A stretch of DNA of 64,000 nucleotides from Limimaricola sp964022235 (GCF_964022235.1 NZ_CAXHZL010000012.1:82716-146715); one strand, 5' to 3'. Counted from the first letter of the stretch, positions 17,294-26,346 are shown. The notes: generated by a model from the letters alone, not told the origin. Program-made: numbers and translations.

Positions 17294-17470
17294 GTGCCCG
17301 CGACACTGGTGATGCCATTCGACTTCCTCCGCCTGCCGGTCATCGCGGTGGTCGGGCTGGTACTCTACGGCGAACCGGTCGGACCGCTCATGCTGCTCGG
17401 CGCCACGTTGATCCTCGGCGGCAACTACCTGAATATTCGGGCCGAGGCGCGGCGGCCCGAAGCGGCCTGA
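17294..17470 (+). pseudogene. C-terminal fragment of an EamA/DMT-type exporter
   Basis: Residues ATLVMPFDFLRLPVIAVVG and YGEPVGPLMLLGATLILGGN match the last two membrane segments of a DMT (EamA) transporter. Compare the complete copy at 51460-52374, which has PVDFLRLPMVAALGYLAFGE. The rest of the gene is missing. A GTG at 17294 with GGAGG before it would allow a 58-residue peptide, which may be accidental. The fragment starts less than 100 bp after the response regulator stop, marking an old junction. Confidence 0.75.
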
Positions 17471-17636
17471 TCTCGTGAGACCCTCCATCTTGTCAGGAAT
17501 GGCGGCCGCCAGACGATGAGCATGCCGATCTCTGTAGGCGAGCTCGGCTTAGGCGGTTGCAACTTCTGCCCCTTGCAGCCGCCGGTGCCGCGCATAAGGT
17601 CACCCGGCTCGGTAGAACTCGGATAGAGGCGATGTC

Positions 17637-18824
17637 ATGACAACTGCGGCTCGTTCCGGAACCTACCTGGCGGTTCTGTCCGTTCTCGGGGTCACGCACC
17701 TTCTCAATGACCTGATGCAGTCGTTGATCCCGGCCGTCTACCCGATCCTGAAGGCCTCCTATGCGCTGGACTTCGCGCAGATCGGTATGATCACCCTGAC
17801 CTTCCAGGTCGCCGGCGCACTGCTTCAGCCCGTCGTGGGAATGGTCACGGATCGGCGCCCGGCGCCATATTCGCCCGTCGCCGGCATGATGTTCACGCTC
17901 ACTGGGCTGATCAGCCTCGCTTTCGCGGCAAGCTACGCCATGATCCTGATGTCGGTGGCCCTCATCGGTATCGGGTCGTCGATCTTCCACCCCGAAGCAA
18001 CCCGAACCGCGCGCTACGCGGCCGGTGGCCGACAGGGATTGGCGCAAGGCATCTTTCAGGTTGGCGGGCAGACCGGTGGCGCTCTTGGCCCCGTGCTGGC
18101 CGCGTTCATCATCGTTCCCTGGGGCCAACCAAGTCTTGCCTGGTTCGCCGTGGCAGCCTTGACCGCGATGATCCTGCTCACTTGGATCGGCAGTCAGCAG
18201 GCTCGGATCAGCGCCGCATTTGCTCAGCTTCGTGCCCAAACACGAAAAGGCTCCGACACGCCCCAGCACTCGCGTCCGACGGTCGCTGTCGGTCTCGTCG
18301 TCCTGACCCTGTTGATGTTCATCAAGAACGCCTATGGAGAGAGCTTCCGGTCCTTCTATACCTTCTATCTCATCGAGCGGTTCGAGGTGTCGATCCGCAG
18401 CTCCCAGATGATGCTGTTCGTCTTCCTTCTGGCCGCCGCCGTAGGCGTTCTTGTCGGTGGCATAGTCGGAGACCGCATCGGACGGTATCGCATCATCTGG
18501 ATTTCGATCCTGGGCCCGCTGCCACTGACGTTGCTGCTGCCTTATGTCGACCTGTTCTGGACCGGTGTGCTGACGGTGATGATCAACCTCATCATGGCCA
18601 GCGCCTTCGCCTCGATCCTGATCTACGCCATGGAACTCCTGCCGAACCGTATCGGGCTCATCGGCGGGCTGTTCTATGGTCTCAACTTCGGCCTGGCCGG
18701 CATCGCCGCTGCGATGCTTGGCGTGGTGGCCGACAGTCACGGCGTTGAAACGCTCTATCAGATCTGTGCCTTTCTCCCAGTGGCCGGACTTCTGGCATGG
18801 TTCCTGCCGCGGATCGAGCACTGA
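17637..18824 (+). CDS. fsr: MFS exporter, fosmidomycin-resistance (Fsr) type
   Basis: The 395-residue protein has 12 predicted membrane segments. It follows the Fsr subfamily: THLLNDLMQSLIPAVYPILK at the N-terminus, TFQVAGALLQPVVGMVTDRRPAPYSPVAGM (MFS motif A region), FHPEATRTARYAAGGRQGLAQGIFQVGGQ in the first half, and GGIVGDRIGRYR in the second. It is an inner-membrane efflux pump; the physiological substrate is unknown. The ribosome site before 17637 is weak. Confidence 0.88.
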   Translation: MTTAARSGTYLAVLSVLGVTHLLNDLMQSLIPAVYPILKASYALDFAQIGMITLTFQVAGALLQPVVGMVTDRRPAPYSPVAGMMFTLTGLISLAFAASYAMILMSVALIGIGSSIFHPEATRTARYAAGGRQGLAQGIFQVGGQTGGALGPVLAAFIIVPWGQPSLAWFAVAALTAMILLTWIGSQQARISAAFAQLRAQTRKGSDTPQHSRPTVAVGLVVLTLLMFIKNAYGESFRSFYTFYLIERFEVSIRSSQMMLFVFLLAAAVGVLVGGIVGDRIGRYRIIWISILGPLPLTLLLPYVDLFWTGVLTVMINLIMASAFASILIYAMELLPNRIGLIGGLFYGLNFGLAGIAAAMLGVVADSHGVETLYQICAFLPVAGLLAWFLPRIEH

Positions 18825-18982
18825 CGCCGCCGACGCCGACCAATTCCCGAAAAGTGCCGAGGTCTGCGACATGGCGAATGCGGTAGGCCCCAGCGGAAAC
18901 ACTCGTAACCTCAAGGGGTGGCGTTTTCATTGGCCACACTTGATCTTACAGTTCAGCATCGCGTGTCAGACGGGAGTGGAAA

Positions 18983-19309
18983 GTGGTTCGATCGGAGCTG
19001 GTTCAACGGATTGCCGACGATAACCCGCATCTGCTGCGGCGCGACGTCGAGCGGATATTGAATGTAGTTCTGGCGGAGATCATCGAAACGCTGGCCCGCG
19101 GTGGGCGTGTGGAACTGCGCGGCTTCGGCGCTTTCTCTGTCAGCCGGCGTGACCCGCGCTCGGGTCGCAATCCGAAGACGGGCGCACCCGTTCAAGTCGA
19201 TGAGGCCCATTTGCCGAAGTTCAGAGCGAGCAAGAAGCTGGTCGCGCGGCTGAACGGAGCAGCCGCCGACATTTCAGACGGACAAACCGCGGAAAGCCAG
19301 CACGGATAG
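18983..19309 (+). CDS. ihfB: IHF/HU-family DNA-bending protein (IHF beta-like)
   Basis: The 108-residue protein begins VRSELVQRIADDNPHLLRRD from a GTG at 18983 with GGGAG upstream. The IHF beta-type features are ELRGFGAFSVSRRDPRSGRNPKTG (the DNA-clasping arm with the intercalating Pro) and a C-terminal extension of ~15 residues. In the host it would pair with IHF alpha to bend DNA. As an accessory copy it may serve recombination or replication of the element. IHF beta versus HU is judged from the arm sequence. Confidence 0.88.
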   Translation: MVRSELVQRIADDNPHLLRRDVERILNVVLAEIIETLARGGRVELRGFGAFSVSRRDPRSGRNPKTGAPVQVDEAHLPKFRASKKLVARLNGAAADISDGQTAESQHG

Positions 19310-19571
19310 CAGATCATCCGATGCGGTGTCCGTTGCCGCCGGGGTTCTGAAGCGGGCCAGGGGCACATCTCGAAACCCGTCAAGATCAGCCGGATCATGC
19401 CTCTGTCGATGCAGTCCGGATCAGAGAGTTCGCCACACCATTTGGCCACGCGCGTCCGCCATCATTTGTCGGCGGGTTCGAGATAGTGAGCCCGGTGGAG
19501 CGACTGATTTGAGGGCCTCGCTCCCAGTCAACGCTCAGGGAATTTCGCCTGTCCGCTTTAGGAGAGAACGA

Positions 19572-19638
19572 CGGCGGCGTCCGGGAGGGAGGAAGACGCC
19601 GCCGCTGGTTCCTCGGGTCTGGGAGGAGAGACCCGAGG
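19572..19638 (-). ncRNA. Cuckoo (CcsR-type) small RNA, copy 2: two anti-SD hairpins
   Basis: It lies directly downstream of copy 1 on the minus strand. The first hairpin (19638-19611) has a perfect 10-bp stem and loop CTCCTCCC. The second (19604-19572) has a perfect 10-bp stem CGGCGGCGTC/GACGCCGCCG and a loop with CCTCCCTCCC. The four loops of the two copies all carry the anti-SD core while the stems differ in sequence, the pattern expected for selected RNA structure. A tandem arrangement is normal for this family. Confidence 0.75.
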
Positions 19639-19647
19639 AGCTCTGGG

Positions 19648-19719
19648 TCGAGCCGCCCAGGGAGGAGGAAAGGGCGCTCGAGTCTGGCCTTGTGCCCTTC
19701 GCGAGTGGGAGGACTGCGA
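19648..19719 (-). ncRNA. Cuckoo (CcsR-type) small RNA, copy 1: two anti-SD hairpins
   Basis: On the minus strand two hairpins follow each other. The first (19719-19699) has stem TCGCAGT/ACT-C-GCGA with loop CCTCCC. The second (19681-19648) has stem TCGAGC-GCCC/GGGC-GGCTCGA with a loop containing CCTCCTCCC. Two stem-loops exposing C-rich anti-Shine-Dalgarno motifs is the defining structure of cuckoo RNAs, known in Rhodobacter as CcsR RNAs that help in oxidative and heat stress. No DUF1127 gene, the usual upstream partner, is visible here. I could not assign a promoter. Confidence 0.72.
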
Positions 19720-20300
19720 GGACAGCATTGAGATAACCATCCGGGACCCAGCCGCAATCCGCCCTCAAGACAATCCTGCTATGCAGTGAATGCATGGGTA
19801 ATGAGGATGTTCATTCGACAGAAGCGCGGCGCTACGCCAGTCGAGTTATTAGACCTGAGCGCGCAGTTTCGTGTCTGTCCTTTCCTCTCGCCTTGAGAAC
19901 GAGCACCGGCACCAAGGCTGACAGTCGGACGACGCGAAGCCGGGCTGACCCAGCGCTACCTGCCCGAAGGGCAATGTCGACTGGGACGCGCCATCGCGTA
20001 GGAAGATGGTCGCTCTGCGCCGCGTCTGGTCTTTCCTGGGGGGATGGCTGGATGCGGCCGGGCATCTGCCCATTCCTCACACCGCGCAAAAAAATGCTGC
20101 CACTGGATACGCCAGGGCAGCAGTTTCACGGAAGAGCAACGGGGAGCGTTCCTGATCCGCCGAGAGGATACTGCCCCAACAAGCCGGCATCCCACGCAGA
20201 AAACCTATACCTTCGGATAGATACAGGTCAACCTCAAGCTGAGGCGTGCTGCCGGGCGACCTCGTCAGCGGCAGCGCCGGGGGGGCAACTGTGTCGTTTC
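19720..20300. other. Gap between cuckoo RNAs and IS110
   Basis: No protein gene supported. The minus-strand promoter of the cuckoo RNAs should lie between 19720 and 19810; a TTATCT at about 19732-19737 (minus strand) is a possible -10. The right side up to 20300 probably includes the 3' non-coding end of the IS110 element. Confidence 0.4.
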
Positions 20301-21224
20301 TTAGAGGCGAATGGGCTGTTTGTTCCGGATCATGGCGTTGAGGATGACGAGGAGCTGACGGGCAACGGCAATGAGAACTGTTTTGGGGGCTTTGCCGGCA
20401 GCCTTCATTCGATCTCGCATGGCAATCAAGAGCGGCACGCTGCGGGACGCGCTCAAAGCCGCGATGTAGAGAGCCTCGCGGACTTTGCGTCGTCCTCCCC
20501 ATATACGTCGTGTGCCGCGCCATGTGCCGCTCTCGCGGGCATGTGGAGCGAGCCCGGCGAGAGAGGCGATCCGACGCCGACAGAGCGTGCCGAGTTCGGG
20601 CAGTTCGCCGAGAAGCGTTGCCAGCACCGTCGGTCCAATCCCAGGCACGGCGCGAAGCAACTCCGCATGCTCGGTAAGTTCGGGGCTGTCTCCGATCAGA
20701 GCCGCAATCTTGCGATCCATGATGACAATGCGGCGGTCGAGCAGCGCGATCATCGTCTCGATCTCGCGCAGGATTGCTGGCTGGCCGGCGCTGTGGCGAC
20801 GCACCTTTTCGGCTTTCCGCATTTCGACCAACTGCCTGCGGCGACGAAGGAAATCAGAAAGTCGGGCCCGATCCGGATGAGGCGGCGCGGTAACCTCGAG
20901 AGGCAATAGGCGCCCCATATCAGCCAGTATGCGCGCATCGACCCGATCCGTTTTGGCCAACACGCCCGTCGCGCGGGCGAACTCTCGGGCTTGGCGCGGA
21001 TTGACCCGTGCGAAGCGAAGGCCCCGGTCGCAGAGTGCCTTGATCAAAAGAGTGTCGCAGCCGCTGGTGGCCTCGAAGACGACCAGAGAGTTTGTAGGCA
21101 AGGACGCGGCCCAGCGGGAAATGCTGTCCGGATTGTTATTGACCCTCACGACCACCTTGGTCGGCAGGGCATGCGTATCGATCCAGCCGCGGGCAAGGTC
21201 GCAGCCGATGACGGTCTGTGGCAT
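20301..21224 (-). CDS. IS110-family transposase
   Basis: The 307-residue DEDD transposase begins MPQTVIGCDLARGWIDTHAL (first catalytic Asp). The RuvC-like core continues with VVFEATSG (Glu) and KTDRVDARILADMG (two Asp). The C-terminal transposase_20 domain holds LLRAVPGIGPTVLATLLGEL and ARESGTWRGTRRIWGGRRKVRE, whose serine is the candidate nucleophile. It looks intact. IS110 elements lack terminal repeats, so ends are not defined. The ~200 bp of non-coding sequence upstream (21225-21430) is where an IS110-type bridge RNA would be encoded. Confidence 0.9.
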   Translation of the reverse strand: MPQTVIGCDLARGWIDTHALPTKVVVRVNNNPDSISRWAASLPTNSLVVFEATSGCDTLLIKALCDRGLRFARVNPRQAREFARATGVLAKTDRVDARILADMGRLLPLEVTAPPHPDRARLSDFLRRRRQLVEMRKAEKVRRHSAGQPAILREIETMIALLDRRIVIMDRKIAALIGDSPELTEHAELLRAVPGIGPTVLATLLGELPELGTLCRRRIASLAGLAPHARESGTWRGTRRIWGGRRKVREALYIAALSASRSVPLLIAMRDRMKAAGKAPKTVLIAVARQLLVILNAMIRNKQPIRL

Positions 21225-21662
21225 GGTAAAAGCTCCTGTCCATGTCATGCGGGATCGGAGTCAGCCGTCCCAAGCAACTGTTCAGGTTGATCGCGACGCG
21301 GAAGGGACCCTTGCTCCCACACGGGCTCTCTACCCTGGGGGGGGACGGGCTCCCTTCCGCACCGCCACTTTACTCCATTCGCAACAGACAGGGGGGGGGC
21401 GCTAGGCCCGCTCTTCCCTTTGCGCCCAGGCTTCTCCGACTCAAGCCAATCAGATGGCCGTGGACGCTGCGGCAGAATTAGCGTTTCGATGGCTTTGGGG
21501 GACGGAGCACGCCTGTCCCGATGAGGCCGCGGGCCGAAGGTAGGGTGTCCCTATTTCCATCCAGGCACCGACTGCCGGTTTCCCCTCTGCTCAGGAATCA
21601 GGCAGACCCCGACGGGAACGCGCAAGCAATCAGCTTCGCGCGCTGCTCTCGGAGAAACCCGA
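21225..21662. other. Non-coding left end of IS110 and flank, structured
   Basis: No protein gene. It holds a perfect 10-bp inverted repeat, GCGGAAGGGA (21298-21307) and its complement (21351-21360), with an 8-G run at 21337-21344 in the loop and a second long G run near 21391-21399. The section next to the transposase start may encode the guide (bridge) RNA of the IS110 element. The part near 21600-21662 should contain the promoter of the HPP gene. Confidence 0.5.
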
Positions 21663-22763
21663 ATGCGAGCCTGGCATCATCTCTATCCCGCGCTGCCGGC
21701 GTCTCAGAGATCCGAGCAACTGCGAGCCGGATTCGGGGCCTTGATCGGCATCAGCCTCTGCGCCGCGCTGGTGAGCCTTGGTGCCACCTGGGCTGGTCCA
21801 GAACTCTTTCTCGTGGCGCCCCTCGGTGCGACGGCCGTGCTGGTCTTCTGTGTGCCGAACTCGCCGCTTGCTCAGCCTTGGTCCGCAATCGTCGGCAACG
21901 TGACCTCGGCCCTGATCGCGCTGCTCGCGATCCGGTTTGTCCCCGCGCCCTGGACGGCCGGCATGGCGGTCGGCACCGCGATCGTGGCGATGATGGTCAT
22001 GCGCGCTCTGCACCCTCCCGGTGGCGCGGTTGCCCTGCTGATGGCGCTCGACCCGGCGCTGGCGCTGGAGGCCGGGCCGATGTTCGCGCTGATGCCCGTG
22101 GGGGTGACGACAGCTGCGCTGGTTCTTGCGGCCATTATCTACAACCGGATAACGGGCCGGGCCTACCCATTCCGCCAGCCGGACGCGGATGACGCCCAAG
22201 ATCCCGCATTGCGACTGGGGCTATCGACCGACCAGCTCGGCGCGCTGCTGGAGCGATTCAATCAGTCGACGAATGTCGGCATTGCTGACCTTGGTCGGCT
22301 GCTCGCAGCCGCAGAGGCAGAGGCGGCGCAGCATCGCTTCGCGGGCACGACCTGCGCCGACATCATGACCAGAAATCTCATCACCGTGCAGCCCGGCACG
22401 ACGTTGACCGAGGCAGCACGGCTCTTTCACAGCCATGCCATCAAGAGCCTCCCCGTCGTGGAGGAGGGCATGAGGCTGCGCGGCCTCGTGCTCCAGTCCG
22501 ATCTGCTCGCCCCGATGGCAGCCGAGAGGGGCTTTGAAGCGCAGCATCAGCGCACTGCCCTATGCACCGTCGCCGATGTCATGCGCGCGGCCGACTGCGC
22601 CGTTTCCCATGATCTGGCGGTCGGGGTTCTGTTGAACCGGCTGGCCGTTCAGGGAAGCGAGGTCATACCGGTGGAAAGGAATGGGCGGCTTGTCGGCATT
22701 GTGACCCGCTCCGACATGATCCGGCTGCTGCTCAGCGGTGCCGAAGAGCGCTCCGCGGCATAA
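21663..22763 (+). CDS. HPP-family membrane protein with C-terminal CBS pair
   Basis: The 366-residue protein has four to five N-terminal membrane segments with the HPP family signature (MRALHPPGGAVALLMAL, ~residues 112-128; LFLVAPLGATAVLVF). After a linker there are two CBS domains (CADIMTRNLITVQPGTTLTEAARLF ... VADVMRAADCAVSHDLAVGVLL), which usually sense adenosine nucleotides. HPP proteins have been linked to nitrite transport; the CBS fusion suggests regulation by energy state. The substrate is not certain. No operon partner is seen. Confidence 0.88.
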   Translation: MRAWHHLYPALPASQRSEQLRAGFGALIGISLCAALVSLGATWAGPELFLVAPLGATAVLVFCVPNSPLAQPWSAIVGNVTSALIALLAIRFVPAPWTAGMAVGTAIVAMMVMRALHPPGGAVALLMALDPALALEAGPMFALMPVGVTTAALVLAAIIYNRITGRAYPFRQPDADDAQDPALRLGLSTDQLGALLERFNQSTNVGIADLGRLLAAAEAEAAQHRFAGTTCADIMTRNLITVQPGTTLTEAARLFHSHAIKSLPVVEEGMRLRGLVLQSDLLAPMAAERGFEAQHQRTALCTVADVMRAADCAVSHDLAVGVLLNRLAVQGSEVIPVERNGRLVGIVTRSDMIRLLLSGAEERSAA

Positions 22764-22991
22764 TCGTTCCGCCCTGACGCCAACCGGCGCGAGTGCGGCA
22801 GTGCCTGGCGCTACATGTTGAACCCAGCTTCGGCTTTCTCCTATGTCGGCAGGGCATGGATTCACGCAAAGCCGTTATGGTTTGGCTCACTGGGAGCGGA
22901 ACCCGTCCCACTGGTAATCGCCAAACGTCAGCTCTCGTGGGCCATGATGCTGTGCTTCGCCGGAACTGCGCCTTCCCCCTTCAGGACTGTA

Positions 22992-24521
22992 TCACGCCAA
23001 GTCGTCGGGCAGCACGCCTTCCGGGATGTTCTGGTAGCAGACCGGGCGCAGGAAGCGGCGAATAGACAGGGTGCCCACCGAGGTTGCGCCGAAGTTGGTC
23101 GAAGCCGGATAGGGCCCGCCGTGGACCATGGCGTCACAGACCTCCACCCCCGTGGGGAAGCCGTTGGCCAGCACGCGTCCGGCCTTACGCTCCAGTACCG
23201 GCAGCAGGCTCCGCGCTAGTGCGGTGTCGTTTTCGTCAATGTGCAACGTCGCGGTCAACTGCCCGGCAAAGCTCTTCGCCACCTCGACCATCTGGTCCGC
23301 GTCCTTCACCGTCACGATCAGACCGAGAGGGCCGAAGACCTCCTCACCAAGCGTATGATTGCTCAGCCAATCTTCGGCGGCGACCTTGAAGAGAAAGGGC
23401 TTTGCCTCACGCGTGTCGCACATGGACGTCAAAAGATGCTGCACGCCGGACTGGTCGCCCATCGTCGCTGCGCCGGAGGCAAAGGCCTCCGCGATACCGT
23501 TGGTCAACATGACCTGCGCGCCGCTTTCTGAAAGCGCCGCACGGGCGGCCTCGGCGAAACCATCGGCCTCGGCCGATTCAATCACCACGGCAATACCGGG
23601 GTTGGTGCAGAACTGACCCGCGCCCATGGTCAGCGAGGAGGCCCACCCCCTGCCCAAGGCCTCGCCGCGGGCGGCGAGTGCCGCAGGACCCATGAACATT
23701 GGGTTGACGGAGCCCAGTTCGCCGTAGAAGGGGATCGGCTCGTCACGTTGCGCGCAGAGATCGAAGAGAGCGCGCCCACCGCCAAGCGAGCCGGTGAAGC
23801 CCACGGCCTTGATCAGCGGATGCTGCACCAGTGCCTGGCCGACGGAGCGATTCCCGCCTTGGATGAGGGAGAAGGTCCCGGCTGGCATGCCGCATTTCCT
23901 GACAGCGGCATCAATGGCTTCAGCGACGATCTCACCGGTGCCGGGATGGGCGCCGTGACCCTTCACCACCACCGGGCAGCCGGCCGCGAGTGCCGCCGCT
24001 GTGTCGCCGCCGGCGGTGGAGAAGGCCAGGGGGAAGTTTGAGGCACCGAAGGCAGCTACTGGTCCGATGGGGCGCTGCATCATGCGCAGGTCGGGGCGCG
24101 GCAGGGGCTGGCGGTCGGGAAGCGCCGGGTCGTGGCGGATCTCGAGATGCTGGCCCGCACGGATGTGGCTGGCGAAGAGGCGCAGCTGTCCGGTGGTGCG
24201 GCCACGTTCGCCTTCGAGGCGGGCGGCGGGCAGGCCGGTTTCCCGGGTCCCGATCTCAGTGATCTGGGGGCCGCGATCTTCGATCTGATTGGCGATTTCC
24301 TCGAGGAAGAGCGCGCGTTCTTCGCGGGTGGTGTAGCCGTAGATCCAGAAGGCTTCTTCGGCGGCTTCGCAGGCGCGAGCGACGAGCTCGGGGGTGCCAA
24401 GGGAAAAATCATGTGCCGGACCGCGGACGGGTTCGAAGGTGAAGGTCGCTTCGGTGGCGACCCAGTCGCCGGCGATGAGGTGTTTGCCGTGGGGGGTTAA
24501 TTCCGGGATCGTGCCGTCCAT
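22992..24521 (-). CDS. Aldehyde dehydrogenase, alpha-ketoglutaric semialdehyde type
   Basis: The 509-residue protein belongs to the NADP+-dependent ALDH group that oxidises 2,5-dioxopentanoate in non-phosphorylating pentose/uronate pathways. The catalytic Cys is in GAGQFCTNPG and the general-base Glu in FYGELGSVNP; the cofactor region is VVVKGHGAHPGTGEI and VGFTGSLGGGRAL. The start at 24521 (MDGTIPELTP) has GGAAGGAG before it; a longer frame to 24677 has no ribosome site. Downstream neighbours on this side are truncated sugar-catabolism genes, so it is likely the intact survivor of a broken pentose or deoxysugar cluster. Confidence 0.88.
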   Translation of the reverse strand: MDGTIPELTPHGKHLIAGDWVATEATFTFEPVRGPAHDFSLGTPELVARACEAAEEAFWIYGYTTREERALFLEEIANQIEDRGPQITEIGTRETGLPAARLEGERGRTTGQLRLFASHIRAGQHLEIRHDPALPDRQPLPRPDLRMMQRPIGPVAAFGASNFPLAFSTAGGDTAAALAAGCPVVVKGHGAHPGTGEIVAEAIDAAVRKCGMPAGTFSLIQGGNRSVGQALVQHPLIKAVGFTGSLGGGRALFDLCAQRDEPIPFYGELGSVNPMFMGPAALAARGEALGRGWASSLTMGAGQFCTNPGIAVVIESAEADGFAEAARAALSESGAQVMLTNGIAEAFASGAATMGDQSGVQHLLTSMCDTREAKPFLFKVAAEDWLSNHTLGEEVFGPLGLIVTVKDADQMVEVAKSFAGQLTATLHIDENDTALARSLLPVLERKAGRVLANGFPTGVEVCDAMVHGGPYPASTNFGATSVGTLSIRRFLRPVCYQNIPEGVLPDDLA

Positions 24522-24737
24522 GGGAGGTCTCCTTCCGAATGGTATAAAACGTTGGCCTCGTGTCGGTCTTCGGCCGGATCGCCCTGGTGCGACCGCCGAT
24601 GCCGATCGACAGAGGGCTGGAGGAGGGCCTGCCCCTCTCTTGCCTACGGCAATTCCCTCTCGGGGTAGGTCCGGCAAGATGGAGGAGCGCAGTACCTCCG
24701 AGGATCATCTTGCTCCTCCTACTTAAAAGAGGTGGGG

Positions 24738-25278
24738 TCAGGCCGGTGGGAGCTTGTAGAACCGGGCCGCGTTGGTTTCAAAGATCTTTGCCAGATCTTC
24801 CGGACCGAAGAGATCGCCCAGCAAGTTACGGGCGAGATCGGTGACCTGCGCATGGGTGGCGGCCAAGGTACAGACCGGCCAGTCGGTGCCGAAGACCAGC
24901 CGGTCGGGTCCGAAGGCCTCAGCCACATGGGAGAGGTAGGGGCGGACGCGCGCGGGCGTCCAGTCCGGGCCTGCTTCGGTCACCATGCCGGAGATCTTGC
25001 AGGAAAGGTTCGGGTGGGCCGCGAGGCGGGTCATGTCCTCGCCCCACTGGCCGAGGCTGGGAACGGTCATGTCGGGTTTCGATAGGTGGTCGACGATGCC
25101 GCGCAGCGTTGGGACTTCCGGCAGTATGTCGAGCAGGGGCGGCAGGTGACGCGGGAAGGTCAGGATGTCGAAAGGTATGTCGCGGCGGGCGACCTCGGCG
25201 AGGTTTGCGCGGAAACTGTCCGAGGTGATGAGTGCCGGATCGTGCTCCTGCAGCATGGGGCGCAGGCCGTGCCATTTC
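24738..25278 (-). pseudogene. Amidohydrolase (fuconolactonase-like), 5'-truncated
   Basis: The last ~180 residues of a TIM-barrel amidohydrolase_2 protein are present: WHGLRPMLQEHDPALI, IVDHLSKPDM (metal/active-site His), LSCKISGMVTEA, FGPDRLVFGTDWPVC (Asp) and the C-terminal IFETNAARFYKL. The N-terminal half is missing. At about 25275-25296 the sequence switches to a glycerol dehydrogenase fragment on the opposite strand. Family members hydrolyse sugar lactones. The frame stays open further upstream, but that part is antisense to gldA and has no resemblance. Confidence 0.8.
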
Positions 25279-25295
25279 GGCTGGGAGACGGCTAT

Positions 25296-25814
25296 GCGCC
25301 GTCGGTCGCCGGCAAGCAGATCGCACGGGCCTGTCACGAGACGCTGATGCGCGACGGGCTGGCCGCCTATGACGCTGCTCGCGCCGGCTGCCTGACCCAG
25401 GCGGTGGAGAACATCATCGAGGCGAACACCTTGCTGTCGGGGCTGGGGTTCGAGAACTGCGGCGTTTCGGCGGCGCATGGGGTGCATGACGCGCTGACCG
25501 TGCTGGAGCCGACCCATCACTTCATGCATGGCGAAAAGGTCGCCTTCGGCATCGTCTGCCTTCTGGTGCTGGAGAACCGCGGGCCGGAAGAGGTCGAGGA
25601 GGCCGTCCATTTCTGCGCCGCAATCGGCTTGCCGGTGACGCTGGCGGACCTCGGCCTGACAAAAGTGAGCGATGCCGACCTGATGCAGGTGGGAGAGGCC
25701 GCGATGAACCCGGCCTCGGTCATTCACTCGGTGCCCGTTCCGCTGACTGCCGCCAAAGTCGCCCAGGCGATCCGCGCGGCAGATGCCATCGCGACCCGGA
25801 TCACCGGGCGCTAA
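25296..25814 (+). pseudogene. gldA: Glycerol dehydrogenase, 5'-truncated
   Basis: The C-terminal ~170 residues of GldA-type iron/zinc alcohol dehydrogenase are present: IARACHETLMRDGLAAYDA, then ENIIEANTLLSGLGFENCG and AAHGVHDALTVLEPTHHFMHGEKVAFG, where the metal-binding histidines lie. The N-terminal NAD domain is missing. It meets the amidohydrolase fragment head to head (both lack their 5' parts), so an inversion or deletion between two genes took place here. It cannot be functional. Confidence 0.85.
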
Positions 25815-25891
25815 GGCTCTGTCCCCGGCCCTTCCGGGCCGGGGACAGACGCCCCGGTGCAAGGAGGCGCGGGGGCGAGGGAGGAGAGATC

Positions 25892-26290
25892 ATGAATGTT
25901 CGCCAGCTCGCCGATACCTCGGCGGCATCGGGAAGTGTTGCCTCGGGCCCGGCGCTGTCGGTGCGCGGCATATCGAAAACCTTTGGCCCCGTTCAAGCAC
26001 TGAAACAGATGCAGCTCGACCTGTCGCCGGGGCGCATTCACGCGCTGATGGGCGAAAACGGTGCGGGGAAATCCACGCTGGTCAAGGTGCTGGCGGAAAT
26101 GCACCTGCCGACTGCTGGGCAGATTTTCGCTGGCGGGGCGGAGGTGCGCTTCGGTTCTCCGCGTGATGCGACTGCAGCCGGGGTGGCCGTGGTCCATCAG
26201 GAACTGCTCCTGTTCGGGCAGCTGACGGTGGCCGAGAACATCTTCTGCGGCCACTACAAAGTTCGCCCTGAGCAACTCCCAAGCTCCTGA
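25892..26290 (+). pseudogene. Sugar ABC transporter ATP-binding protein, 3'-truncated by an IS
   Basis: It starts at 25892 (MNVRQLADTS) with GGAGGAG upstream. Residues 24-125 match the first ATPase domain of RbsA/XylG-type sugar importers: VRGISKTFGPVQALKQM, Walker A MGENGAGKST, VAVVHQELLLFGQLTVAENIF (Q-loop). The frame leaves homology at about 26262, where IS5-like sequence begins, and stops at 26290. The ABC signature, Walker B and the second ATPase domain are lost. It follows gldA by 78 bp and once belonged to the same sugar cluster. Confidence 0.85.
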
Positions 26291-26346
26291 ATTTGCTATC
26301 TGAACTCTCGGAATTTGTGGCGATGATTTGCAGGCTTTCGTAAGCT

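Noticed and set aside
17493..18914. A 473-residue minus-strand frame over the Fsr exporter
   Set aside because: Exactly antisense to a well-recognised membrane protein and composed of Gly/Asp/Arg/His-rich residues.
19794..20909. A 371-residue plus-strand frame covering the IS110 region
   Set aside because: Its second half is the antisense of a clear IS110 transposase, and the first half has no ribosome site or family resemblance; it is a product of high GC.
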